Origin: Paenibacillus turpanensis
GTDB lineage: Bacteria; Bacillota; Bacilli; Paenibacillales; YIM-B00363
Direction: 5' to 3'
DNA: 64,000 nucleotides
Assembly: GCF_011421635.1 (NCBI RefSeq)
Contig: NZ_WTLI01000001.1
Location: forward strand, 1 to 64,000
A program made the translations under genes and the position numbers. Below the pieces are notes generated by a model, which saw only the letters and a list, made by a program, of their open reading frames with translations, searched no databases and had not been told where the DNA came from. The stretch's first letter is position 1. The number at the start of each line of letters is the position of its first letter. Positions 17,683 to 27,250 of this stretch are shown here, in pieces.

Positions 17683-19483
17683 CACTCGACTCCTCCTTTG
17701 CCAGGGAGTAGAAAACTCCCTTTGCCGCAAGCAGAGCTTCATACGTTCCCGATTCCACCACACGCCCGCCATCGAGTACAAAGATCTCATCGTAATCCTT
17801 AATCGTCGACAAGCGGTGCGCCACCGTTAGAATCGTTCTACCGGACAGCAGCGTATCGAGCGCCTGCTGCACCTCGGCTTCGCTGACATTGTCCAGCGCC
17901 GAGGTTGCTTCATCCAGCAGCACGACAGCAGGATTTTTCATATACATTCGGGCGATCGCAATCCGCTGCCTTTGCCCGCCGGACAGCTTCACGCCCCGCT
18001 CCCCGACGACCGTATCGTACCCTTCAGGCAGCTCACGGATAAAGCTGTCGGCGTAAGCGGCTTTCGCGGCCTGAACGACCTCTTCATCGGAAGCTTCAGG
18101 ACAGCCGAAACGAATATTTTCGCGGATGCTCGCACCAAACAAATACGTTTCCTGAAATACATATCCCAGCGCATTTCGTAAACTGCCGAGCGACAGCTCA
18201 TCTACCGGGACGCCATCCAGTGTGATCCTGCCCTCCTGCGGATCGTAAAACCTACCCGCCAGCTTCAAGATCGTCGATTTTCCATTGCCGCTTGTGCCGA
18301 CCAGCGCTGCCCTTGTCCCTGCCGGAACTGTAAAGCTCAGTCCCTGGAGCACGGGCGGCTTCCCTTCATAGCCAAAAACAACGTCATGAAAGCAAAGCTC
18401 GCCGCGAACCTGTTTCAGCTCCCTCGAAACTTCCGGCTCCCGAATGTCCGGTTCGGTTTGCATAAATTCATACAGCCGCTGCGCCTGGTACATCAGCACC
18501 TTTTGCTCCGTAATATTGGTCACGACTGCAGTCAGCCGGTGCATTGCAGCAAAGTAATACAAGGTAAAGGCAACAAATTGTCCGGCAGCGAGCTCGTTAT
18601 TCACAAACAAATAGTAACCGTATACAAAAATGACGATCCCGCCGATATAATAGCTCATCCGCCGGTTGCTGCCGCGCAGATAGGCATACCAGAACATCTT
18701 CAAAAAGCTCGCATTGTGGGTATCGACCTTCGCTTGATACCGCTCCATATCCCAAGCTTCAGAGCCGTGCGCCCGCAGCTCCGCGAGGGACGATATGCTC
18801 TCGTATACCTTCTGCTGCTCGGCAATCCGATCCTGTGCAAGCTGCTTACCGTACACAGAAGCAAGGCGCTCCAGCTTGGGGCCGAAAATATAATAAAGCA
18901 GAAAGCTTGGCAGCACGATAAGCGTCAGCTGTACACTCGTTGCCACCATGACCCCGATCGAAATCGCCGAAAAAACAATTCCATTGATCATCCAAGGAAA
19001 GCCCTGCCGGTACAGCTTCTGCACCTCCGCGACCTCCGTATTCAAAAACGACAGCGTCTCTCCGATCGGCCGCTTCTCAAAGTACGAAAACCCGAGCTTC
19101 CTTAAGTGCCGAAACATGCTGTATTGCAAATCCCGGGCCGCCTTTTCCTGCAGCTGGCGTTGTGACAGATTTTCCAGCACGCTTGCTCCAAACATGAGCC
19201 CCAGCGCCGCAGCCAATATGCCGATCAGCAGCAAAAACTCCGTCTTCACCCCTGTGGCTCTCTCTTCTGGAACAATGACATCGATAAAATGCTCGATCAG
19301 CTTCGGGATCGCCAGCTCCACAGACGAAACAACTCCCATGGCCAGCACGAGAAGTACAAGCGTTTTCCAGTACGGCTTCATAAAAGAAAGAGTCCAGGCA
19401 TAAACCTCAAGCATACGATGCGAATTAGGATTGTCAGCAGATTTCGTCCTTGTTTGCAGCAACTCCCCACCCCCATACTTCAT
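17657..19483 (-). CDS. ABC exporter half-transporter, subunit 1 (permease-ATPase fusion)
   Basis: A protein of about 608 residues with the same architecture as its neighbour: a transmembrane domain, then Walker A GTSGNGKST, Q-loop FQETYLF, signature [15 protein letters not shown], Walker B VVLLDEATSALD and TVAHRLST. Both ATP sites look complete, unlike the many heterodimeric exporters in which one site is degenerate. Start choice is uncertain. I take the ATG at 19483, but its ribosome site is poor, and upstream in-frame ATGs (19519, 19609) lie next to or across a terminator. The gene overlaps the downstream exporter gene by 26 bp. Confidence 0.88.
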   Translation of the reverse strand: MKYGGGELLQTRTKSADNPNSHRMLEVYAWTLSFMKPYWKTLVLLVLAMGVVSSVELAIPKLIEHFIDVIVPEERATGVKTEFLLLIGILAAALGLMFGASVLENLSQRQLQEKAARDLQYSMFRHLRKLGFSYFEKRPIGETLSFLNTEVAEVQKLYRQGFPWMINGIVFSAISIGVMVATSVQLTLIVLPSFLLYYIFGPKLERLASVYGKQLAQDRIAEQQKVYESISSLAELRAHGSEAWDMERYQAKVDTHNASFLKMFWYAYLRGSNRRMSYYIGGIVIFVYGYYLFVNNELAAGQFVAFTLYYFAAMHRLTAVVTNITEQKVLMYQAQRLYEFMQTEPDIREPEVSRELKQVRGELCFHDVVFGYEGKPPVLQGLSFTVPAGTRAALVGTSGNGKSTILKLAGRFYDPQEGRITLDGVPVDELSLGSLRNALGYVFQETYLFGASIRENIRFGCPEASDEEVVQAAKAAYADSFIRELPEGYDTVVGERGVKLSGGQRQRIAIARMYMKNPAVVLLDEATSALDNVSEAEVQQALDTLLSGRTILTVAHRLSTIKDYDEIFVLDGGRVVESGTYEALLAAKGVFYSLAKEESSDEQRQEVG

Positions 19484-19574
19484 TCCTTCGTTCCTGCATG
19501 CGTTTCTATAATCTACCATTAATTCTAATAGAGGACAATCCTCAGTTTCCAAAAATGAATGCGCTCCAACAAAG

Positions 19575-19602
19575 CAAAAATGGACCTGTTTCCAGGCCCA
19601 TT
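19575..19602 (-). terminator. Terminator after the vanW operon
   Basis: ATGGGCCTG-GAAA-CAGGTCCAT on the minus strand (one G-T pair), then five U, directly after the small membrane-protein gene at 19613. Confidence 0.85.
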
Positions 19603-19612
19603 CCATCATGCT

Positions 19613-19858
19613 TCAGACATCCCGTCCTCGCACCGTTTCGGCATTCGCAGTCGGCTGCTGTCCAGACGCTTCTTCCCGCTCCTGCTCGGTTTGGGGAGTA
19701 TTAGAGCCCTCGGTTCCGCCCGCGATAAACGTATCAATCGCGCTAACCTCGTCTTCCTCCCATTTTTTCGAATACGCCTTGTTGGTAATCCAAATGGTCG
19801 GATAAATGACTAAAATGGCAATGATCCCTACGGTCACCCATACCCCAATGCTAACCAT
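19613..19858 (-). CDS. Small single-pass membrane protein, unknown function
   Basis: 81 residues: MVSIGVWVTVGIIAILVIYP is one hydrophobic helix at the N-terminus, followed by a polar tail rich in E, Q and T. The ATG at 19858 has an AGGGGGAG site about nine bases upstream and begins just after the vanW stop, so the two genes are probably coupled. I do not recognise a family. An earlier in-frame ATG within vanW is less likely. Confidence 0.6.
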   Translation of the reverse strand: MVSIGVWVTVGIIAILVIYPTIWITNKAYSKKWEEDEVSAIDTFIAGGTEGSNTPQTEQEREEASGQQPTANAETVRGRDV

Positions 19859-19862
19859 CCGC

Positions 19863-20705
19863 TTATGCTCCCCCTGCTGCATCCTCGTCCTGTCCCTCAT
19901 TCAATTGCTGCGGCTCAAGACTGTATTTTACCTCGGAAAAATTCCGAATGATTCGTTCCTCGTTCTCCACATTGCCCGTGCGCTTTGCAATCGTCCTGCG
20001 CCAAATCTCGTTTTGCCGGTAATACTTCCCGTCCTGCTCCATAAACCGATGATTCCATTCTTCCATATGATAAGTATAAGGCCATTCGTTCGCGCTGCGA
20101 AGCGTTCCTTTTAGGTGGCGGTCAGCGACCTCGACTTCAAATTGAAATGTTTCCGCCGTACCGTTATAAAAGCGAAGATCAACATAATTATAAAAGACAC
20201 TCGCGCCGCTGCCAAACGGCAGCACCCGGCGGTCATCGGGAAACGGATCGAAGCTGTGATGATGCCGCTCTACAATGTCCAGCGGCGAATGCAGGGCAAG
20301 CCAGAACAGCAGATTGGCCAGCTGGCAGATGCCCCCGCCTACCCCGGTTCGCACCTCGCCATGGGATAGAAGCAGCCCTTCAATATATCCTTTGCGCGCC
20401 GTTGTCTTTCCGACAAGCTTCCAGAATGAGAACGTTTCGCCCGGGCGGATCAATATGCCGTGAACCCGGCTTGAGCTGAGCCGCAAATTCGTTATTTTGT
20501 TTTCCTGCAGCTGCGGGTCCGTTGCACCAAGCCTTCTGCGAAGCAGAGACTGATGCCTTTTGCAGACAAAAGGCAGCGGCTCACTGACGGTTCGTGCGTA
20601 GCGAATCCGCGGATCGAAGTTTTGCATATGCCGGCTTAAACGCAATTGGGCCACCCGAAGCCGGTACAATGCCGGAAACACCCTGCCTACTCGCTCTTTC
20701 CACAT
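19863..20705 (-). CDS. vanW: VanW family protein
   Basis: A 280-residue protein with the VanW signature: RPGETFSFWKLVG, the Gly-rich GVGGGICQLANLLFWLALHSPLDIVERHHHSFDP (residues about 120-155) and LPFGSGASVFYNYVDLRF. VanW was first seen in VanB glycopeptide-resistance clusters, but its role is unknown. Here there are no other van genes, so this is a chromosomal household copy rather than evidence of resistance. The C-terminal 60 residues are charged and unique. It is followed at once by a small membrane protein. Confidence 0.88.
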   Translation of the reverse strand: MWKERVGRVFPALYRLRVAQLRLSRHMQNFDPRIRYARTVSEPLPFVCKRHQSLLRRRLGATDPQLQENKITNLRLSSSRVHGILIRPGETFSFWKLVGKTTARKGYIEGLLLSHGEVRTGVGGGICQLANLLFWLALHSPLDIVERHHHSFDPFPDDRRVLPFGSGASVFYNYVDLRFYNGTAETFQFEVEVADRHLKGTLRSANEWPYTYHMEEWNHRFMEQDGKYYRQNEIWRRTIAKRTGNVENEERIIRNFSEVKYSLEPQQLNEGQDEDAAGGA

Positions 20706-20773
20706 CGCTTATGGTCACTCCCTCGCTTCATGATTTGAGGCTTCGCTGCTGCAGCCTGCCATCGATGCGTGAA

Positions 20774-21964
20774 CTACGCGCGAAATCCGAGCAGCCAATC
20801 CAGCCGGCGCACCTGGACTGGCGCAGGCATGATGCGCAGCGCCGCATTGCGTGCGGCAATCGCCGCCGGCAGCTCAAGCTGCACGAGCTTCGCCATTCGC
20901 CGCGAGCCGCGTACCACGGCGTTCGTGCGGGGAATGCGCGCCCGCTCGTAAGCGCGCAGCAGCTGCGGCAGGCGGCTTAGATCGCCGTCGGCAGCGGCGA
21001 TTTGCAGGTGGCGGCCCAACACCAGCGCGTCTTCCATCGCTTGGGCGCCGCCCTGCCCCAAATTCGGCAGCATCGGATGCGCCGCGTCTCCCACAAGCGT
21101 CACGCGACCCTTTCCCCATTGCGGCAGAGGCACGCGGTCATAAATATCGTGCGAGAGAATCGCCTCCTCTTCCGTTGCCCGGATCGCTTCAAGGACGGGT
21201 TCGTACCAGCCGCGGAACAATGAAAGCGCCGTTTTCTTCCGAAATCCCTGCGGAATGATTTGATTTTCCGGCCCGTTTACGGCCGAGAACCAAAACACAT
21301 TTCCGTCGCCGAGATGCGACAGACCAAAGCGTCTGCCGGGTCCCCACGCCTCAAAGCCGCCGCCTGCTGAGGACGTGTAGAGACCCTCCCCCATTCCGGA
21401 CAGCCTGCAAATGCCGCGCAGCGCGTGATAGCCGGAATAACGAAGCGGCGACAATCCGAACAGCTTCTCTCTCACTTTTGAATAAAGTCCATCGGCACCG
21501 ATTAATAGATTTCCTTGAAGCTCAGAGCCGTCGGCAAACACCGCCGTAATGCCCTCTTTATGCTCCGTCCATCCGACGCACTGTTTCCCGTATCCAATTT
21601 CAGTATCCTCTCCCATCGCTTCCAGCAGCACCGACTGAAGCGCCGCGCGATGAATAAGATAGCTGTATGTGCCGTAAATCGCGGCCTGTTCGTCCACCGG
21701 CAAGCGGGTCAGCAAGTCGCCCTCCCAGGATCTGATGTCAGCGGTCTTTACTGCCGCACCCTTCCTGCGAACCGCTTCGGCAATGCCCAGCTCCCCGAGA
21801 GCATGCATCGCGTTTGCGGCCAGCACGATGCCGGCTCCGGCTTCCCGCAACGCAGGCGCCTGCTCGCAAAGTACAGTCTCCCATCCCGCCCTTTGCAGTG
21901 CCAAGGCTGTGCACAGCCCGCCGATGCCCGCGCCGATTAAGACGGCCCTCGGCCTCTTCCCCAT
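20774..21964 (-). CDS. FAD-dependent monooxygenase (PHBH/UbiH family)
   Basis: A 396-residue flavoprotein hydroxylase of the p-hydroxybenzoate hydroxylase type. Its three fingerprints are present: the dinucleotide motif GAGIGGLCTALAL at 12-24, GADGLYSKVRE (the DG motif) and VGDAAHPMLPNLGQGG near 290-305. The usual reaction is NAD(P)H-dependent aromatic hydroxylation; the substrate is unknown. The 3' half is very GC-rich (over 70% in places), unlike most neighbours. It is monocistronic, with no aromatic-degradation genes beside it. Confidence 0.9.
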   Translation of the reverse strand: MGKRPRAVLIGAGIGGLCTALALQRAGWETVLCEQAPALREAGAGIVLAANAMHALGELGIAEAVRRKGAAVKTADIRSWEGDLLTRLPVDEQAAIYGTYSYLIHRAALQSVLLEAMGEDTEIGYGKQCVGWTEHKEGITAVFADGSELQGNLLIGADGLYSKVREKLFGLSPLRYSGYHALRGICRLSGMGEGLYTSSAGGGFEAWGPGRRFGLSHLGDGNVFWFSAVNGPENQIIPQGFRKKTALSLFRGWYEPVLEAIRATEEEAILSHDIYDRVPLPQWGKGRVTLVGDAAHPMLPNLGQGGAQAMEDALVLGRHLQIAAADGDLSRLPQLLRAYERARIPRTNAVVRGSRRMAKLVQLELPAAIAARNAALRIMPAPVQVRRLDWLLGFRA

Positions 21965-22121
21965 TACCCCGTTCTCCTTTTCGATTCACCAACGCTGTAA
22001 TCGATTTCCCTGTTGGTATTTTTTCACGATTTTGTATCTAATTGTTGCCTATAATTTATCATTCGTCAAATTGAAATCGAGTCTGATACAATAAAGCTAC
22101 GTTGAATGGAGGTATCTTGAA

Positions 22122-22316
22122 ATGACGATCTACTTTTTTGTTATGCTGACGGTTTTATTTATCGGGGTCATCGCTACCTTGATTATTGGACATTCTCAAG
22201 AAAATCGCGAGGAAACGCCTCGTTACATGCTCGGCTCGAAACGAAACCTGATCATCATTACCCTGATTTATCTCTTAGGTACAGGCATATTTCTTGCACT
22301 CATGTTTCTTAAATAG
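22122..22316 (+). CDS. Small two-helix membrane protein, unknown
   Basis: 64 residues with two transmembrane segments (about 3-23 and 43-62) joined by a charged loop (QENREETPRYMLGSKRN). GGAGG nine bases before the ATG makes it a real gene. I do not recognise the family. It lies ahead of the GGDEF-EAL gene on the same strand, but a TATAAT at 22385-22390 between them suggests a separate promoter. Confidence 0.7.
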   Translation: MTIYFFVMLTVLFIGVIATLIIGHSQENREETPRYMLGSKRNLIIITLIYLLGTGIFLALMFLK

Positions 22317-22446
22317 TCGACCAACACGTATTGGCCTCTCCGGTTACATCTCAATAAAATATCGAAAAAAGTCGAAATATGTTATATAATCGTGTGGACT
22401 CTCGACTTCTTAAGGATTATTTCACCATGGGCTTGGAGTGAACACA

Positions 22447-24825
22447 ATGAGCACGTATTCTTTTGTCCTTTCTTTACATTTATACATAATTCCAATTGCT
22501 TTATTGTTTTATATGGCTGTAGAGATTTTTCTGCGCGACCGCAGGAATACGTTAAATCGGCTCGCTGCAGCCGTTTTTCTTATGATGCTGCTGCTGCTAA
22601 CCAGCGATTTTTTCACGAAAATGTTTCCGCTCGAGTATAGTCAAGTGTTGACTCGCTGGTTTAAGCTAATCCCCGCATTTCTAATCCAAGGGTTTATCCT
22701 GCATTTTTATAGCCGGCTAACCGACCGTTTCGCACGATGGTCCTTTATTCGCACCGCCGTAACCTGTTATTTGCCTGCGATCCCTTTGGCTCTCCTTTTT
22801 TATCCGTCGGATTTATTCTATATCCAAGTCAACAGCGAAGGAGTATGGAAAGCTGCTATCCTTAGTCCTGCTTTGTACATGCTTGTCATCATTCCAGCCG
22901 TATATACGTTGACCCTATCCACTTATTTTCTCGCGACGGGCCGCCGTCACATCAAACGCACCCATAACTCGCCAAATCAAAGAAAACAAATCCGGCTGAT
23001 CATGATCGGCACGGTGATCGGTGGAGCAATTGCCATATTCGGCTCCTATTTCAACCCTCTGCTCATGTTTTCCGATTCCTTTAGTTATCCCGAACCGAGC
23101 AGCTTAGGCATGGTCTTTTTTGCTTTAATGGTTCGGTACGCCATGACAAAATACGAATTCTTCCCTTCGATTGAGCGAAAATACAAAATTTTATATGACC
23201 GCTCCCCGATGAGTATTCTTTTGTTCAACGATCAAGGTCAAGTGATCGAGTCTAACCCTGCTTCCCTTGCCCTGTTTCGTAAATCAAGGCGGGAAATGCT
23301 CCGCTGCACATATAACATGCTGCTGGCACCCTATAGCGGCACGGCCGCCTCTCCTTCCGCTCGAGCTAATATTGTAGTAACGAACGTGCCGGGAATCCCC
23401 GAACGTCTGCTCCAAGTAGACAGCGAAATGATCACTTCGGGCGGAGAAACCTACAAATATATGCTGCTCCATGATGTGACCGACAATTTGATTGCCGAAC
23501 AGAACATCACCTACATGGCTTATCACGATGCATTAACCGGACTGTACAACAGGCGCAAGTTCCAGGAGACGCTGCAGGAAATCACTCAGGCCTCTCAGGC
23601 TTCCAGCCGGTATACCGCTGTACTGCTACTTGATCTGGATAAGTTCAAGCATATTAACGATACAAAAGGACACTTGGCGGGAGACCGTATGCTCCAGCAT
23701 TTCAGTCTCCAGCTGCAAAAGCATGCAGGACAAGCACTGCTCATCTCTCGATTGGGCGGCGACGAATTTGCATTACTCGTGAATAGCGACTCCTCAGAGG
23801 AGATCGAGCATTTGTGCCAATCGATCTTAATTGCGTTTGCGGTGCCGTTCATCGCCGATGACGAGCAGTTCTACATTACGGCCAGCATTGGAATCAGTAT
23901 GTATCCGGACTATGGTACGGACCCGGAACAATTGCTTCAATATGCCGACATCGCCATGTACGAATCAAAACGTAACGGTCGAAACCGCTATACCTTCTTT
24001 CACAGCGGAATGGTGGAGCAGGAAAAGCGCAGGCACACCCTGGAAGCACGTCTTCGTTCCGCGATTGCCGAAGAACGGTTTGCTCTTGTTTATCAGCCGC
24101 AAATCGATCTGGAATCCGGGCAAGTATGCGGGCTGGAGGCACTGGTGCGCTGGCGAGAACCGGATGGAACCTTCATCTCCCCAGTGGAATTCATTCCGGT
24201 TGCTGAAGATACCGGGCTGATTGTCCCATTGGGCAAATGGGTCTTGAAGGAAGCCTGTGCAACGGCAAAACGCTGGATGGATCAAGGCCTGCCCGAAATC
24301 TCCCTTTCCGTGAACGTATCATTCCGTGAGCTCACGGATGAAGAATGGTACTCGGGTGTTAACACAATTGTCGCCGCTTCCGGCTTCCCATCACGTCTCG
24401 TACATCTGGAAATGACCGAGAGCTCCATTATCGCTGACGAGCATCAGGTAAAGATGGTTTGCAATCAGCTCCTGTCCCAAGGCTTTCAGCTCGCGATCGA
24501 CGATTTCGGTACCGGCTATTCAACCTTTGCGGTGATCCAAACGTTGCCATTCCAGTATCTCAAAATCGATAAATCGATCATTCAAAACATCGAGGATAGC
24601 GCAAATACGCAAACGATTGTAAAAGCAATGATATCGATGGCACGGAGCCTCGGCCAACGGGTCGTCGCCGAAGGCGTTGAGACGGCGGGGCAGGCTGACA
24701 TTCTGCGCGGCTTAGGCTGTCACAGCGTCCAGGGCTACTACTTCAGCCGCCCGTTGCCGGAGAAAGAAGCGCTTCAGTGGGTGCTGCAGTTTAATGACAG
24801 CGAAAAAAGGGGAGTCGGGGCATAA
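22447..24825 (+). CDS. Membrane GGDEF-EAL protein with 7-TM sensor and PAS domain
   Basis: A 792-residue c-di-GMP turnover protein. An N-terminal seven-helix membrane sensor (about 1-240) is followed by a PAS-like domain (about 255-365), a GGDEF domain with intact RLGGDEFALL, and an EAL domain with EALVRW, MTESSI, DDFGTGYS, KIDKS and EGVET, all canonical. Both synthesis and breakdown of c-di-GMP are therefore possible. The ATG at 22447 has TTGGAG nine bases upstream; the GTG at 22438 overlaps that site. It may feed the signal read by the c-di-GMP riboswitch at 6.1 kb, although the two are 16 kb apart and only share a ligand. Confidence 0.93.
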   Translation: MSTYSFVLSLHLYIIPIALLFYMAVEIFLRDRRNTLNRLAAAVFLMMLLLLTSDFFTKMFPLEYSQVLTRWFKLIPAFLIQGFILHFYSRLTDRFARWSFIRTAVTCYLPAIPLALLFYPSDLFYIQVNSEGVWKAAILSPALYMLVIIPAVYTLTLSTYFLATGRRHIKRTHNSPNQRKQIRLIMIGTVIGGAIAIFGSYFNPLLMFSDSFSYPEPSSLGMVFFALMVRYAMTKYEFFPSIERKYKILYDRSPMSILLFNDQGQVIESNPASLALFRKSRREMLRCTYNMLLAPYSGTAASPSARANIVVTNVPGIPERLLQVDSEMITSGGETYKYMLLHDVTDNLIAEQNITYMAYHDALTGLYNRRKFQETLQEITQASQASSRYTAVLLLDLDKFKHINDTKGHLAGDRMLQHFSLQLQKHAGQALLISRLGGDEFALLVNSDSSEEIEHLCQSILIAFAVPFIADDEQFYITASIGISMYPDYGTDPEQLLQYADIAMYESKRNGRNRYTFFHSGMVEQEKRRHTLEARLRSAIAEERFALVYQPQIDLESGQVCGLEALVRWREPDGTFISPVEFIPVAEDTGLIVPLGKWVLKEACATAKRWMDQGLPEISLSVNVSFRELTDEEWYSGVNTIVAASGFPSRLVHLEMTESSIIADEHQVKMVCNQLLSQGFQLAIDDFGTGYSTFAVIQTLPFQYLKIDKSIIQNIEDSANTQTIVKAMISMARSLGQRVVAEGVETAGQADILRGLGCHSVQGYYFSRPLPEKEALQWVLQFNDSEKRGVGA

Positions 24826-24840
24826 TCCCGCTCCCTTCTG

Positions 24841-26475
24841 CTAATTCAACTCTTGGAGCCGTCCTGTTCCCGTTTTGTCCCCCTGTTCTTTTGCCTCCGC
24901 ACTATGCCCTTTTTGGGAGGAACGAAGCGGAATTTCTTTTAGCAAAAAGGTCAATAGAAACGCAGCTGCAATGATCGCCGCCCCCACCAAAAACACACCG
25001 GTAAGCGCATAACTCATCGACTCCCTCAGCATTCCAATCATCTGTACAAACAGCTGCTGCATGCTTTCCGGCATGCTTCGATGGATCGCTTCCAGCTGAT
25101 CCGGTGCCATCAGCACCTGCGGATCCTGCAGCTTCTTTAACGCGGCTGCTGCTTCCGGCGGCATTTGCGCCGGGTTAAGCTGCAGCTGAGCGAACTGCTC
25201 CGCCATTTTATCCTGCATGCGGTGCGCCATAACCGTACCGAGCAAGGATACGCCGATCGTCCCGCCCAGCTGGCGGAACAGCTGTGAAGACGCCGTGGCC
25301 ACACCCAGCATATTTTCCTTTACCGCGTTCTGTACGGTTAACGTGAAAATCGGGAAACCGATGCCAAGTCCGAAGCCGACCACAATCATATACAAAATCG
25401 CCGTCCAGTTCGACGTAGCCGTACTCATCGTCGACAAGAGCACCATGCCGGAGGCCATAATAAACAGGCCGGCTAGCGCAAGCTTTTTATATTTTCCGCG
25501 CTTGGAGATGATTTGCCCGCTGATTGCACTTGCGAGGACAAGACTTAGCGTCATTGGCATCATCACATACCCCGAAATGGTTGCGGAAGTGCCAATAACC
25601 CCCTGCACAAAAAAGGGCATATACATGATCGCTCCGAACATGCCCGCGCCCATGATGAATCCGACCACATTCGAAACAGTGAACACACTGTTTTTAAAAA
25701 GCTGCAGCGGCAGCACCGGATTTTTGGCTACTGCCTCGACGATCATGAAAATAACGAGAGAAAGCACAGCACCCGCCAAAAGCATAATAATTTGCACCGA
25801 GCCCCACTCGTAACGCTGGCCTGCCCACGAGAACGCCAGCAACAGCGGAACAATCGTCGTGGTTAAGAACAGTGAACCCAGATAGTCGACGCTCTCCCCC
25901 TGCCTTTTCGGTACCGATGGAAACAGCATAAAGATCAGCACCAATGCAACCACACCGACAGGCAGGAACACCCAAAAGACCCACTTCCAATCGGTGTGAT
26001 CCACAATATATCCGCCGAGCGTCGGACCGAACACACTCGCAAGACCGAACACGCCGCTCATGAGCCCCTGCCAGCGGCCTCGTTCCCTCGGAGCGAACAA
26101 ATCGCCTACGGCAGTAAATGCCGTACTCATGATCACCCCGGCCCCCAAGCCTTGAATGCCGCGGTTTATAATCAATTCCACGATATCGTCCGACAATCCC
26201 GCCGTAAAGGAACCGCCGATAAAAATCAATAGCCCGATGACGATAAACGGCTTTCGTCCATAAATATCCGACAGCTTGCCGACAAGCACTGCGGTTACGG
26301 TTGAAGCTAGCATGTAGACGGTAAACACCCAGCTGAAATATTCCATACCGCCCAGATCGGCAATAATTCGCGGCAGCGCCGTTCCCACGATGGTCTGATT
26401 CAGCGCCGCAAACAGCATGGCTGCCATGATGGCGATCATAATCGTTACTTTTTTCTTTGGATCTAAGTGCTCCAC
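24841..26475 (-). CDS. Drug efflux MFS transporter, DHA2 (EmrB/QacA) family
   Basis: A 544-residue, 14-helix major-facilitator exporter. Antiporter motif C appears as VFGLASVFGPTLGGYIVD, motif A as GKLSDIYGRKP, and the N-terminal LDxTIVN-like motif as ALNQTIVGTALPRI. A long extracytoplasmic loop (about 430-490) rich in Q, M and P lies before the last helix. It is coupled to a MarR regulator whose stop is one base upstream of this start, so it is probably induced by ligands of that repressor. The actual substrate is unknown. Confidence 0.92.
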   Translation of the reverse strand: MEHLDPKKKVTIMIAIMAAMLFAALNQTIVGTALPRIIADLGGMEYFSWVFTVYMLASTVTAVLVGKLSDIYGRKPFIVIGLLIFIGGSFTAGLSDDIVELIINRGIQGLGAGVIMSTAFTAVGDLFAPRERGRWQGLMSGVFGLASVFGPTLGGYIVDHTDWKWVFWVFLPVGVVALVLIFMLFPSVPKRQGESVDYLGSLFLTTTIVPLLLAFSWAGQRYEWGSVQIIMLLAGAVLSLVIFMIVEAVAKNPVLPLQLFKNSVFTVSNVVGFIMGAGMFGAIMYMPFFVQGVIGTSATISGYVMMPMTLSLVLASAISGQIISKRGKYKKLALAGLFIMASGMVLLSTMSTATSNWTAILYMIVVGFGLGIGFPIFTLTVQNAVKENMLGVATASSQLFRQLGGTIGVSLLGTVMAHRMQDKMAEQFAQLQLNPAQMPPEAAAALKKLQDPQVLMAPDQLEAIHRSMPESMQQLFVQMIGMLRESMSYALTGVFLVGAAIIAAAFLLTFLLKEIPLRSSQKGHSAEAKEQGDKTGTGRLQELN

Positions 26476-26476
26476 C

Positions 26477-26917
26477 CTATTCCCCCGTCCTTTCTATCTC
26501 AATGTTGTTCAGCACCTTTTTGTAGATCCGCACGAGATCCGCTTGATCATCATCCGACAGCCCTTGAAAAAATTGCTGAATAATCATTCTTCGTGTCGAT
26601 TCAAATGTGCGGAGCATCTCGATTCCTTCCGGAGTCGCTTCGACATAAACGACCCTTCGATCCTCTTCCGTCCTGCTTCTGCTGGCATACCCCGCAGAAA
26701 TCAGCTTATCGCATAGAGCAGTTACCGCCCCTGAAGTAATCCCGAGCAGTTCCGCAATTTCGGAAGCACGGAGCCTTCCCCGCTGCTCAAGAAGCTCAAG
26801 AATCCATGCCTGGGAGGAGGATATCCCCCGTTCGACATTTTGTGTCCACGCCTGCGTCATTTTTCGGTACACCATGCGAACCACGTCGTCGAGCTCCAAC
26901 AATTTATGATGATCCAT
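26477..26917 (-). CDS. MarR family transcriptional regulator
   Basis: A 146-residue winged-helix repressor: ILELLEQRGRLRASEIAELLGITSGAVTALCDKLISAGYASRSRTEEDRRVVYVEAT is the classic recognition helix and wing with the DRR signature. It is the first gene of an operon with the DHA2 exporter (1-bp gap). The upstream 12-bp palindrome at 26950 is a plausible autoregulatory site. Confidence 0.92.
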   Translation of the reverse strand: MDHHKLLELDDVVRMVYRKMTQAWTQNVERGISSSQAWILELLEQRGRLRASEIAELLGITSGAVTALCDKLISAGYASRSRTEEDRRVVYVEATPEGIEMLRTFESTRRMIIQQFFQGLSDDDQADLVRIYKKVLNNIEIERTGE

Positions 26918-26949
26918 ATCCTATTTCACACTCCCAAAAGATATACCCA

Positions 26950-26961
26950 TAAAATATTTTA
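26950..26961. promoter_or_regulatory. Perfect palindrome, possible MarR operator
   Basis: TAAAATATTTTA, flanked by inverted CCCA/TGGG arms, lies 33 bp before the marR start. The 333-bp gap 26918-27250 otherwise holds only AT-rich promoter-like sequence for the two divergent genes. Confidence 0.45.
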
Positions 26962-27250
26962 CCCACAGAGATATGTAACATTATGCCCCGAACGAATTTC
27001 TTTTGTCAAAGCGTACTATTGAATTAATATCGCCATTTTTACAATTTGATATCCATTAATTTCCCCTTTAGGGTTCATTGCAGCTGCATTACTACGATAT
27101 TTACGTGATCTTTTGAAATATATTTAATGTGATTAATTCATGTTATTTCATGTCGTTAACTATATTCCGGAATACGCCTTATTCGTTTGGTTTTTCTCCC
27201 CGGCAGCGCTACAATGGAATTGAACTCATCCAAAGAAAGGAAGATTGCCC

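Noticed and set aside
19863-20705. vanW as a sign of glycopeptide resistance
   Set aside because: No vanH, ligase, vanX or two-component genes adjoin it, and single vanW genes are common in Firmicutes.
20851-21258. Long open frames opposite the FAD monooxygenase
   Set aside because: They are a by-product of very high GC. The sense frame has all three flavin motifs.
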